Below are positions 1 to 7,905 of a DNA stretch of 21,839 bases, piece after piece. Position numbers and translations under genes: made by a program. Within the stretch, counting starts at the first letter, position 1, and each line of letters opens with the position of its first letter. Below the pieces are notes generated by a model. That model worked only from the letters and a program-made list of their open reading frames with translations, did no database searches and was not told the DNA's origin. Where the stretch lies: positions 1 through 21,839 of the forward strand of contig CAYWCO010000007.1 of the NCBI GenBank assembly GCA_964456815.1, written 5' to 3'. The DNA comes from CAVTZP01 sp964456815 (GTDB lineage: Bacteria > Chloroflexota > Dehalococcoidia > Dehalococcoidales > BS750m-G39).

Positions 1-22
1 GGGATGTGGTTACCAGCGGCTC

Positions 23-1267
23 TTACTGGGGGGAAAGCCTCCCCAGTATCAAGGTGGCATTGGTGCTACCGAAGCCGAAGGAGTTAGACAGGGCTATCTT
101 CACCTCGGCTTCTCTGGCAACGTTGGGCACGTAGTCAAGGTCGCACTCAGGGTCCGGGGCTTCATAATTTATGGTGGGGGGGATAATACCGTGGTTAATA
201 GTAAGCAGGCTGAATATTGCCTCCACCACCCCGGCGCCAGCCCACATATGACCCACCATTGACTTATTACTGCTTATCGGTATTTGCTTGCTCCGCCCCC
301 CGAAGACGCTCTTTATCGCCTTGGTCTCGGAGAGGTCATTAAGCACGGTTGATGTGCCGTGGGCGTTAATATAATCAATCTCACCAGTGGAGATGCCGGC
401 GTCGTCAAGCGCCATCCTCATGCAGCCAGCGGCGCCCCTGCCATCAGGGTCGGGGGCGGTGATATGATAGGCGTCACTGTTAAGCCCGTAGCCCAGCATC
501 TCGCCATAAATCTTAGCCCCCCTATTCCGGGCGGACTCCAGCTCCTCCAGGATGACTACCCCCCCTCCCTCGCTGATGATAAAGCCGTCGCGCTCTTTAT
601 CAAAGGGACGGCTTGCCTTCTCCGGCTCATCGTTTCTGGCGGTCATGACCTTTATTACGTCCAGTCCAGCAAATATAAGGGGGCTGATAGCCGCCTCCGC
701 CCCGCCGGCAATCATGGCGTCAACCTCACCCTTCTGAATAACCCTGAAGGCATTGCCGATAGCCTGCGTCCCTGAGGCACAGGCGGTCACCGAGCACATA
801 TTCGCCCCCCTGGCCCCGAATGTAATAGCAATCTGCCCCGTTGCCATATTGCACAGGAAACTGGGGATAAAGAAGGGGGTAATCTGACGGCGCTTGCCCT
901 GAAGCAGCAGCTGATGGTTCTTCTCCAGACTCTCCACCCCACCCATGGCTGTCCCCACCGATACCCCAACCCTCTCGCTATTGCTATCATTTATGGTCAG
1001 GTCAGAATCCTCCAGCGCCATCCTGGTAGCAGCCAGGGCAAAGTGGATAAAACGGTCTCCCCTCCTCACCAACTTCCTATCAATAAAATCCGAGGGGTTA
1101 AACCCCTTGACCTCCCCGGCAACCTGGGTGCGAAAACTGCTGGCATCAAACCTGGTAACAGCGCCAACGCCCGATTTCCCGGCGCATAACGATTGCCAGC
1201 TTTCCTCCACCCCAATCCCAAGGGGGGTTACTGCACCCATGCCGGTTACTACTACCCTTCTCTTCAC
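23..1267 (-). CDS. fabF: Beta-ketoacyl-ACP synthase II (FabF-like)
   Basis: Condensing enzyme that extends acyl-ACP with malonyl-ACP in type II fatty-acid synthesis. The 414-aa product has the usual KAS II length and opens with VVVTGMGAVTPLG. The Cys-His-His triad is visible: Cys in TACASGTQAIG, His in NAHGTSTVLND and His in KSMVGHMWAGAG. The C-terminal gating loop reads GFGSTN where most FabF proteins have GFGGTN. The start is GTG; a GGGAG ribosome site lies inside the end of the upstream ligase gene, and the ligase stop codon directly abuts this start, so the two are co-transcribed and probably coupled. The neighbours handle acyl-CoA, so it could serve a dedicated acyl pathway rather than bulk lipid synthesis; that part is inference. 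Confidence 0.93.
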   Translation of the reverse strand: MKRRVVVTGMGAVTPLGIGVEESWQSLCAGKSGVGAVTRFDASSFRTQVAGEVKGFNPSDFIDRKLVRRGDRFIHFALAATRMALEDSDLTINDSNSERVGVSVGTAMGGVESLEKNHQLLLQGKRRQITPFFIPSFLCNMATGQIAITFGARGANMCSVTACASGTQAIGNAFRVIQKGEVDAMIAGGAEAAISPLIFAGLDVIKVMTARNDEPEKASRPFDKERDGFIISEGGGVVILEELESARNRGAKIYGEMLGYGLNSDAYHITAPDPDGRGAAGCMRMALDDAGISTGEIDYINAHGTSTVLNDLSETKAIKSVFGGRSKQIPISSNKSMVGHMWAGAGVVEAIFSLLTINHGIIPPTINYEAPDPECDLDYVPNVAREAEVKIALSNSFGFGSTNATLILGRLSPQ

Positions 1268-2782
1268 CTATTTCTCCCGCAGGCTCTTTTTATCAATCTT
1301 GCCATCGGCAGTTTTGGGCAAAGAACCAGAAAAGATAATCTCTCTCGGCACCTTATAGTTAGCCAGGCGCTCAAGGCAAAACTTCTTTATCTCCTGCTCG
1401 GTAGCCACTTCCCCAACCTTCAACCTGATGAAAGCCCGGGGGGACTCCCCACGTAATTCATCGGGGATTCCCACCACCGCCGCCTCAGCCACCTTGGGAT
1501 GGCTAGCCAGCACCTGCTCAATATCGCTGGGATAGATATTCTGTCCCTTAGCAATAACCATATCCTTCTTCCTGCCTGCCACCAGAAAAAGCCGCCCCTC
1601 CTCATCTAACTTGCCCATATCACTGGTATGGAGCCAGCCCTTCTTTATCACCTCGGCAGTTGCCCGGGGATTGTTATAGTAGCCCTTCATTATCGGTCCC
1701 CTGACAATTATCTCACCCGGCTGGTTCGGTGGCAGCTCCCGACCTTCATCGTCAACTATCCTCAGCTCCCACCCGGGCAGAGCCTTCCCCAGCGAGCCCG
1801 GCTTGCCGGCACCATCAGGGGACTGGCAGGTAACATGGGCTGCGGACTCGGTCATGCCCCAAAAGTCAACCGCCGATAAGCCGAGGTGCTGCTTGATTTT
1901 CCGCCAGATATCAGGCGGCATAGCCGCCCCCGCCGTACCCCAAAGACGGAGAGAGCTCAGGTCATTATTTATCCCCTCCGTCTCTATGGTGTTAACTATC
2001 AAGGCATGGACGAAGGGCACCGCCATAAAAATGGTCGCCTTCTCCCGCTCAATGACCTCAAGGAGGCTATTAATAGATAGCCCGCCCAACATCACCACCG
2101 TGCTCCCCTTGGTGATTGCCGTCAGCAGTATTACCACCAAGCCAAAGGCATGGTGCATGGGCAGGGCGAACAGCACCACTATATCCTTATCGCTCTGCTG
2201 AAACCCGTCGCCCGATATTGCCGCCTCCCTCACCAGAGCCTGATGGGACATCACCACCCCCCTCGGGTTAAAGCTAGGCCCCGAGGTATAGGCGATGTGG
2301 GCAATATCCTCACCCTTCAGCTCCACCGCCACCGGTTCCGACGAACCGGTATCCATAATCTCCTGATAACTAAGAAACTGACCTTTATGCTCAGAGCCTA
2401 ACTCTATGACGCCGGCTACGGACTTAAGCTCCCCCAGCACCGGGGCTATTTGTTTCAAAAGCGGGCTTTCCACCACCACCACCCTGGGCTGGGAGTCATT
2501 AAAGAGCGAGGACAGTTCAGCAAGCTTACACTTGGTATCCAGAGGAACGGCGATGCCGCCAATCTTGACCACACCGAAGTAGATAGCGGCAAACTCCGGG
2601 CTATTGGATAGCAGCATTGCCACCCGCTCACCCTTCTTCACCCCCATCCCCAGCAAGGCGTTAGCTACTTTATTTGCCGCTTCATTAAGCTGGGCATAGG
2701 ACAAGCGGCGCTCATCCACAGCCACCGCCGTCTTCCCCCCGTACTGCTTTGCTGCCGTCTCCAGCAATAATCTCAGGTTCAT
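1268..2782 (-). CDS. AMP-forming acyl-CoA ligase (ANL superfamily)
   Basis: Class I adenylate-forming enzyme that activates a carboxylic acid with ATP and transfers it to CoA. The 504-aa protein shows WGTAGAAMP and FWGMTESAA (A4/A5 region), the hinge region with TSDMGKLDEEGRLFLVAGRK, and the C-terminal catalytic lysine in PKTADGKIDKK. The P-loop (about residues 165-176) reads YTSGPSFNPRGV instead of the usual YTSGTTGxPKGV, so the TTG core is lost and Lys becomes Arg. I chose the ATG at 2782, which overlaps the upstream TGA as TGATG behind a GGAGG; a TTG one codon earlier is possible. The substrate cannot be read from sequence; a fatty or aromatic acid is likely. Confidence 0.9.
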   Translation of the reverse strand: MNLRLLLETAAKQYGGKTAVAVDERRLSYAQLNEAANKVANALLGMGVKKGERVAMLLSNSPEFAAIYFGVVKIGGIAVPLDTKCKLAELSSLFNDSQPRVVVVESPLLKQIAPVLGELKSVAGVIELGSEHKGQFLSYQEIMDTGSSEPVAVELKGEDIAHIAYTSGPSFNPRGVVMSHQALVREAAISGDGFQQSDKDIVVLFALPMHHAFGLVVILLTAITKGSTVVMLGGLSINSLLEVIEREKATIFMAVPFVHALIVNTIETEGINNDLSSLRLWGTAGAAMPPDIWRKIKQHLGLSAVDFWGMTESAAHVTCQSPDGAGKPGSLGKALPGWELRIVDDEGRELPPNQPGEIIVRGPIMKGYYNNPRATAEVIKKGWLHTSDMGKLDEEGRLFLVAGRKKDMVIAKGQNIYPSDIEQVLASHPKVAEAAVVGIPDELRGESPRAFIRLKVGEVATEQEIKKFCLERLANYKVPREIIFSGSLPKTADGKIDKKSLREK

Positions 2783-3492
2783 CAATCACCTTCCTCCAGT
2801 ATAACCCTGGCATCTACGGCTATAGCACCATCGCTGTAAGCAAAAACAGGGTTAAGGTCAAGCTCCCTGATTTCAGGATTCTTCTCCACAAAATCAGACA
2901 CCTTAAGCAGTAATTCCTCAAGGTAGGGAATATCCACCGCCTCCTGACCCCGGTAACCCTCAAGCAAGGGATAGCCCTTTATCTCCCTGAGCATCTCAGC
3001 GGCATCCCTCCGGGATAAGGGGACAATCCGGAAGGAGACGTCCTTGAGAACCTCAACCAGAATTCCCCCCAGCCCGAACATAAGCACCGGGCCAAACTGG
3101 GCATCCTTGGACATGCCGATAATCACCTCAACGCCGGGGCGAGCCATCTTCTGCACTGCTACCCCGTGAATCCTCGCCCTGGGGTGCTTTTTCCTGGCAG
3201 CCCCTAAAATCTGGTCATAGGCTTCGCCCACCTCACCGGCTGTCTTCAACCCCAGCCTGACCCCATTGGCGTCGCTCTTATGCACAATATCCGGCGAGGC
3301 TATCTTCAATACCACGGGAAAGCCAAGCTGCTGGCTTATGGAGACTGCCTCCCCCCTGGAGGTGGCAAGTTTGGTGTCAACAACGTCTATACCTGCCGAT
3401 TTGAGAAATTCCTTAGACTCAACCTCAGTCAGTACCGTCCTGCCTTCGCTTCTCGCCTTATCTATTATCGGTAGCTTAATCGCCAAGACCAT
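2782..3492 (-). CDS. acdB: ADP-forming acetyl/acyl-CoA synthetase beta subunit (ATP-grasp)
   Basis: Matches the beta (ATP-grasp) subunit of ADP-forming acyl-CoA synthetase, which interconverts acyl-CoA + ADP + Pi with acid + CoA + ATP. At 236 aa it is a stand-alone beta subunit. It shows LTEVESKEFLKSAGI at the N-terminus, the conserved phosphorylatable-His motif in IVHKSDANGVRLGL, the glycine-rich FGPVLMFGLGGILVEV, and ELDLNPVF near the end. The alpha subunit, which holds the CoA-binding domain and the main catalytic His, is not in this window. It is the first gene of a three-gene unit with the AMP-forming ligase and fabF. The ATG has AAAGGGGG directly against it, so a TTG two codons later could be the true start. 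Function without a nearby alpha partner is uncertain. Confidence 0.88.
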   Translation of the reverse strand: MVLAIKLPIIDKARSEGRTVLTEVESKEFLKSAGIDVVDTKLATSRGEAVSISQQLGFPVVLKIASPDIVHKSDANGVRLGLKTAGEVGEAYDQILGAARKKHPRARIHGVAVQKMARPGVEVIIGMSKDAQFGPVLMFGLGGILVEVLKDVSFRIVPLSRRDAAEMLREIKGYPLLEGYRGQEAVDIPYLEELLLKVSDFVEKNPEIRELDLNPVFAYSDGAIAVDARVILEEGD

Positions 3493-3516
3493 CCCCCTTT
3501 ATCAAAACTGGGTTAA

Positions 3517-3525
3517 ACTATAGCA
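3517..3525 (-). promoter_or_regulatory. Putative extended -10 promoter for the acdB-ligase-fabF unit
   Basis: On the minus strand TGCTATAGT lies about 25 nt upstream of the acdB ATG: a TGn extension plus a -10 hexamer differing from TATAAT at one base. No convincing -35 box is at 16-18 bp, which is tolerable for extended -10 promoters. Confidence 0.4.
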
Positions 3526-3597
3526 GATTTTACCAATTTTGAGAAGCAACCTATCCCCCTGACCCCCTTCCCTTATCTAAGGAGCGACAAAAAACCT

Positions 3598-3626
3598 TTG
3601 CCCAAATCCTGCCTGCGTGCTAGAAT
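3598..3626 (+). promoter_or_regulatory. Sigma70-like promoter of the HtrA-like protease gene
   Basis: TTGCCC at 3598-3603 and TAGAAT at 3621-3626 are separated by exactly 17 bp. The predicted transcription start falls at about 3633-3636, essentially on the ATG at 3636, and there is no Shine-Dalgarno sequence between the -10 box and the ATG. A leaderless mRNA is the simplest reading. Confidence 0.5.
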
Positions 3627-3635
3627 AAAACCGTA

Positions 3636-4727
3636 ATGAAAAAGATAAAGATAAAATATCTACTGACCCCCCTTATAATCCTGTGCCTTCTCCTCGGCAG
3701 TAGTTGTGTATTGCCCTCGGTAGACAACCTGCCATCCTCAACCCCCACCGCCTCCACCGAGCCTGAGTGGACACCACCCTCCACCGAACAAAACCAACCG
3801 CTCCCTGATTTCATCTCGGTCATAGCTCAGGTCAAGCCCTCGGTGGTAGCTATTAATACCAAGAGTACGACCTATTTATTCGGTCAGCTATATACGGAGG
3901 AAGGCGCTGGCTCGGGGTGGATTATAGATGAAAGTGGCTACATAGTGACCAACAATCATGTCGTTGAAGGGGCTCAGAGCATAACGGTAACCCTGGATGA
4001 CGGCAGGACCTTCCCCGCGGCGATAGTAGGCACCGACTTTCTTACCGACCTGGCTGTAGTTAAGATTGAGGCTGAAAACCTGGTAAGAGCCAGTGGGGGA
4101 GATTCCTCGGCATTGGTGCTCGGCGAATGGGTACTGGCTATCGGAAATTCACTGGGGCTGGGGGTAACCCCCTCGGAAGGAATAATCAGGAGCCTGGGTG
4201 CCTCCATAACCATATCACCGGGGCAAACGCTTCACGACCTTATCGGCACCAGTGCCCCTATTAACCCCGGTAACAGTGGTGGACCGCTGGTAAATATGCA
4301 GGGGGAGGTGGTTGGTATTACCAGTGTCAAGATTTCTATGGTCGGAGTGGAGGCTATGGGCTGGGCGATAAGCATCAACTCGGCGATGCCAATCATCACC
4401 CAGTTGATAAATGCCGGCCACGCGGTCTGGCCCTACCTGGGGATAAGTTACACCGATGTAAACCTCTACCTGGTCTGGCAGCATAGCCTGGCGGTAAACG
4501 AAGGAATCTTTATCATTGAGGTACTTTCTGACTATCCCGCCGAGGAAGCAGGACTGAAGGCTGGGGATGTTATTGTTGGCTTCAACGGAGAAGAGATAGC
4601 CAACACGGGGGGCTTTATACAGGCTCTAACTGCCTGTCAAATCGGGCAGAGTGTAGAAATAATCTACTGGCGGGGCAATAACAAATATACCACCTCCGCT
4701 ACCCTTACCGAAAGTCCCCCGCCCTAG
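3636..4727 (+). CDS. HtrA/DegP-type trypsin-like serine protease with PDZ domain, exported
   Basis: Envelope quality-control protease of the S1C (HtrA) family, 363 aa. The N-terminus MKKIKIK plus a hydrophobic segment ending in LLGSSC looks like a signal peptide, with a weak lipobox (Cys24), followed by a Pro/Ser/Thr-rich linker to about residue 55. The catalytic triad is intact: His108 in TNNHVVEGA, Asp138 in TDFLTDLAVV and Ser214 in INPGNSGGPL. One PDZ domain occupies about residues 270-360 (PAEEAGLKAGDVIVGFNG). It stands alone between two minus-strand units, with its own promoter. The last four bases overlap the ileS stop through a shared CTAG. Confidence 0.92.
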   Translation: MKKIKIKYLLTPLIILCLLLGSSCVLPSVDNLPSSTPTASTEPEWTPPSTEQNQPLPDFISVIAQVKPSVVAINTKSTTYLFGQLYTEEGAGSGWIIDESGYIVTNNHVVEGAQSITVTLDDGRTFPAAIVGTDFLTDLAVVKIEAENLVRASGGDSSALVLGEWVLAIGNSLGLGVTPSEGIIRSLGASITISPGQTLHDLIGTSAPINPGNSGGPLVNMQGEVVGITSVKISMVGVEAMGWAISINSAMPIITQLINAGHAVWPYLGISYTDVNLYLVWQHSLAVNEGIFIIEVLSDYPAEEAGLKAGDVIVGFNGEEIANTGGFIQALTACQIGQSVEIIYWRGNNKYTTSATLTESPPP

Positions 4728-7700
4728 CCCAGCCTCTTAACCCCCAGCAAAATATCGTAGCCGCTAATCCTCTGGCGCTCGGTAAAGACGCCCTCTTCGG
4801 GAACGCCGTCAGTAAGCTCTTGGGAGAGCGTCTCCTGCTTGATATAATCGGCAAAGTCCGCCATTACCTGCCTGATATAGTCCTCCCCCTGATAGCAGGT
4901 AATGATGTGGTCGGCGATGTCAAAGCCGGCGGAGCGGCGCATCGCCTGCAGCCGGCGCACTATCTCCCGCGCCATGCCCTCGGCTTGAAGCTGGGGGGAA
5001 ATCTGTTTTTGTATCGCCACCTTATAGCCAGCTTCCGAAACAACCACAAGTCCAGGATTTTTAGTATCCACAGGCGGTGACCCAGTGTACCCTACCTTTA
5101 CTCCTGCTGCTTCAGTACCAGTCAGGTCTACATCTAAAGGCTTTATCCCTTCTTCAGGAATTGTACCAAAGCTCAGCTCTTTTATATTGAGCTCTTCTAG
5201 TATCTGCTCATGCAATCTTTTCAGCGCATCCTGCTCCTTGGAGGCGATCCCATTAACAACAACCTCAGACAACGGCTGGCGCACTTTAACACCAGCAAAA
5301 GCGCGAGCAGCACGACCCATACTACACACCTTCATCGCCAGCTGGGTATCAGCCATCAGTTGCTTATCAATCTTGCTCTTATCCGCCACCGGAAAATCAG
5401 TCAGGTGCACGCTCTCCGGGGCATCGGGAAAGGCCGAACAGACCAGGTTCCTGTAAAGCTCCTCAGCCAGGAAGGGGGTAAAGGGGGCTAGCAGCTTTGA
5501 GAGTGTCACCAGGCATTCGTATAGGGTGGTGTATGCCGCCAGCTTATCGGCGTCGCTCTCGCTCTTCCAGAAGCGCCGTCGGCTCCGGCGCACATACCAG
5601 TTAGACAGGTCATCAACAAAACCCTCGAGCCTCCTCCCCGCCTCGGTGGGGTTATAAGCCTCCAGCCCGCCGTCAACGTCAAGTATGAGCTGATTAAGCT
5701 CGGAGATAATCCAGCGGTCAAGCTCCGATGGCTCCAGGGAGACCTTTTTCGAGCCGGGGGCGAATTTGTCTATATTGGCGTAGGTGACAAAGAAGGAATA
5801 GACGTTCCACAGGGTCAGTAAAAAGCGGCGGGTTACCTCAACCACTGCCTCCTCGGAGAAGCGGCGCACATTGCCCGGCGCCGTGGCAGTAAAGAAGTAC
5901 CAGCGCAAGGCATCAGCACCATATTTATTTATTATTGCCCACGGCTCAACCACATTCCCCTTCGCCTTGCTCATCTTCTCCCCCTTGGCGTCAAGGACGT
6001 GCCCAAGGCAGATGACATTATTAAAACAGATGCGATTAAATAATAGGGTAGATATAGCGTGAAGGCTGTAAAACCACCCCCGCGTCTGGTCAACGGCTTC
6101 GCTGATATAATCGGCGGGGAACCTCCCGTCCTCAAGCAAGCTGCCATTGTCAAAGGGATAGTGGTGCTGGGCTATGGGCATGGCTCCAGAGTCAAACCAG
6201 CAGTCAATCACCTCCGGCAGCCGCTTCATAACCCCCCCGCACTTGGAGCAATCAAAGGTCAGCTCGTCAACAAAGGGGCGGTGCAAGTCTACTGGCTCCT
6301 TAAAGCCGGAGAGGTTGGGCTTTTTCTCCAATTCATCCACACTGCCCACGCATTCATAGCTATTACAGGACTCACAGCGCCAGACCGGCAGCGGTGTCCC
6401 CCAGTACCTCTCCCTGGAAAAAGCCCAGTCAACGTTATTCTGGAGCCAGTCGCCGAAACGCCCGTACTTGATATGCTCCGGGTACCAGTTTATCTCGTCA
6501 TTTCTTGCGATAAGCTCATCTTTTACCGCCGTCGTCCTGATATACCAGGTCTGCTTGGCATAGTAAAGCAGCGGCGTATCGCAGCGCCAGCAGAAGGGAT
6601 AGGTATGGCGAATGGTCTCGCTGCGAAGGAGAAGGTTTCGTGATTTCAGGTCGTCAAGAATATCCTTATCGGCGTCCTTAACGAACTTGCCGGCGCCTGG
6701 TAAATTCAGAACCGCTCGTGCTGGCCCAAACGTTACAGGAGCTTCACTTTTCTGAATATATTCCCGCGCCTTTGGTGTAAAACTTGTCACTAGATTAGTC
6801 GTTACCGTCCCGTTTAACTCCACTGTTTCGACGAGAGGCAGACCCTCCTTCTCGCCTACCTCGAAATCTATCTCACCGTATGCCGGCGCAATATGGACGA
6901 TACCGGTGCCGTCCTCCATGGAAACAAAATCACCCTCAATAACACGATAAGCTTTCTTATCTCCCTCACCGTAACGAATGTCAATCTGGGTATACAAGGA
7001 TTCATAATGCACTCCAACCAAATCACTACCGCTGACCCTTGCTACTACGGATGCCTCACCCAGACCGGATGCCTCCCGCCGAGCCGAAGCCAGAACGAGA
7101 TACTCGCTCTCAACCTCAACTATCACGTACTCCGCCTCGGGGGCTACCGCCAGAGCCGTGTTGCCCGGCAGAGTCCAGGGGGTGGTCGTCCAAGCCAGCA
7201 GATAAGCGGGCTTATCAAAGGTAAAATCACCCACTGATTCCCCGGAGACCTTAAACTTTATATAAACCGATGGGTCTTCGGTATCATCCTTATAGCCGAG
7301 GGCGACCTCGTGGGAGGAAAGGGAGGTGCCGCAGCGGGGGCAGTGGGGGGTAACCTTGTAGCCCTGGTAGACCAGCTCCTTATCCCACATCCCCTTTATC
7401 GCCCACCAGACACTCTCAATGTAGTTATTGTCCATGGTGATATAGGGATGCTCCAGGTCAATCCAGAAGGCGATGCGCTCGGTCAGCTCATTCCATTCCT
7501 TGAGGTAGCCAAAGACGCTCTCCCGGCAGCGGGCGTTAAATTTAGCAATGCCGAAATCCTCAATATCCTTCTTGCTGGCAAGCCCGAGCTCCTTCTCCAC
7601 CTCCAGCTCTACCGGCAGCCCATGGGTATCCCAGCCCGCGATGCGCGGGGCATAAAAACCCTTCATCGCCTTATAGCGGGGGATGATGTCCTTAAAGACA

Positions 7701-7885
7701 CGGGACAGCACATGATGTATCCCCGGGCTACCATTAGCCGTGGGTGGCCCCTCGTACAAGACGAAGCGCTGACCGCCCTGGCGGGCGTCTACGCTCCGCT
7801 CAAAGACCTTCTTGCTTCTCCAAAAGCCGAGGATTTCCTCCTCAAATTGAGGGAAATTAACCTTACTACCAACGGGACGAAACAT
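4724..7885 (-). CDS. ileS: Isoleucyl-tRNA synthetase, type 2 (IleRS2-like) with GXHH signature
   Basis: Charges tRNA-Ile with isoleucine in the cytoplasm. It is about 1053 aa from the ATG at 7885, which is preceded by GGGGTG; a GTG two codons earlier is also possible. The class I signature reads PPTANGSPGIHH, so the canonical HXGH becomes GIHH (7712-7723). The second signature is KMSKA in GEKMSKAKGN (5963-5977). Also visible are the insertion zinc site CPRCG, the editing-domain block AWTTTPWTLPGNTAL, and IDCWFDSGAMP. I see no C-terminal CxxC...CxxC zinc finger of the type found in IleRS1, and the length and motifs fit the archaeal/eukaryal-like IleRS2 group. It is the last gene of the rpmH operon, 20 nt after jag, with no T-box leader. 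Confidence 0.96.
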   Translation of the reverse strand: MFRPVGSKVNFPQFEEEILGFWRSKKVFERSVDARQGGQRFVLYEGPPTANGSPGIHHVLSRVFKDIIPRYKAMKGFYAPRIAGWDTHGLPVELEVEKELGLASKKDIEDFGIAKFNARCRESVFGYLKEWNELTERIAFWIDLEHPYITMDNNYIESVWWAIKGMWDKELVYQGYKVTPHCPRCGTSLSSHEVALGYKDDTEDPSVYIKFKVSGESVGDFTFDKPAYLLAWTTTPWTLPGNTALAVAPEAEYVIVEVESEYLVLASARREASGLGEASVVARVSGSDLVGVHYESLYTQIDIRYGEGDKKAYRVIEGDFVSMEDGTGIVHIAPAYGEIDFEVGEKEGLPLVETVELNGTVTTNLVTSFTPKAREYIQKSEAPVTFGPARAVLNLPGAGKFVKDADKDILDDLKSRNLLLRSETIRHTYPFCWRCDTPLLYYAKQTWYIRTTAVKDELIARNDEINWYPEHIKYGRFGDWLQNNVDWAFSRERYWGTPLPVWRCESCNSYECVGSVDELEKKPNLSGFKEPVDLHRPFVDELTFDCSKCGGVMKRLPEVIDCWFDSGAMPIAQHHYPFDNGSLLEDGRFPADYISEAVDQTRGWFYSLHAISTLLFNRICFNNVICLGHVLDAKGEKMSKAKGNVVEPWAIINKYGADALRWYFFTATAPGNVRRFSEEAVVEVTRRFLLTLWNVYSFFVTYANIDKFAPGSKKVSLEPSELDRWIISELNQLILDVDGGLEAYNPTEAGRRLEGFVDDLSNWYVRRSRRRFWKSESDADKLAAYTTLYECLVTLSKLLAPFTPFLAEELYRNLVCSAFPDAPESVHLTDFPVADKSKIDKQLMADTQLAMKVCSMGRAARAFAGVKVRQPLSEVVVNGIASKEQDALKRLHEQILEELNIKELSFGTIPEEGIKPLDVDLTGTEAAGVKVGYTGSPPVDTKNPGLVVVSEAGYKVAIQKQISPQLQAEGMAREIVRRLQAMRRSAGFDIADHIITCYQGEDYIRQVMADFADYIKQETLSQELTDGVPEEGVFTERQRISGYDILLGVKRLG

Positions 7886-7905
7886 AAACACCCCATGAAT
7901 CAGCG

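Noticed and set aside
359..775. Long plus-strand open frame antisense to fabF
   Set aside because: It shadows a strongly conserved gene in another frame; no family motif or ribosome site.
3571..3582. CCTTATCTAAGG palindrome between the divergent acdB and htrA promoters, a possible operator
   Set aside because: Only 5-bp arms, no second copy seen in the window and no regulator gene nearby.
6059..6643. 194-codon plus-strand frame opposite ileS
   Set aside because: Lies within conserved ileS coding sequence and shows no recognisable domain.
7886..7905. T-box or other riboswitch before ileS
   Set aside because: Only 20 nt separate jag and ileS, leaving no room for a leader RNA.
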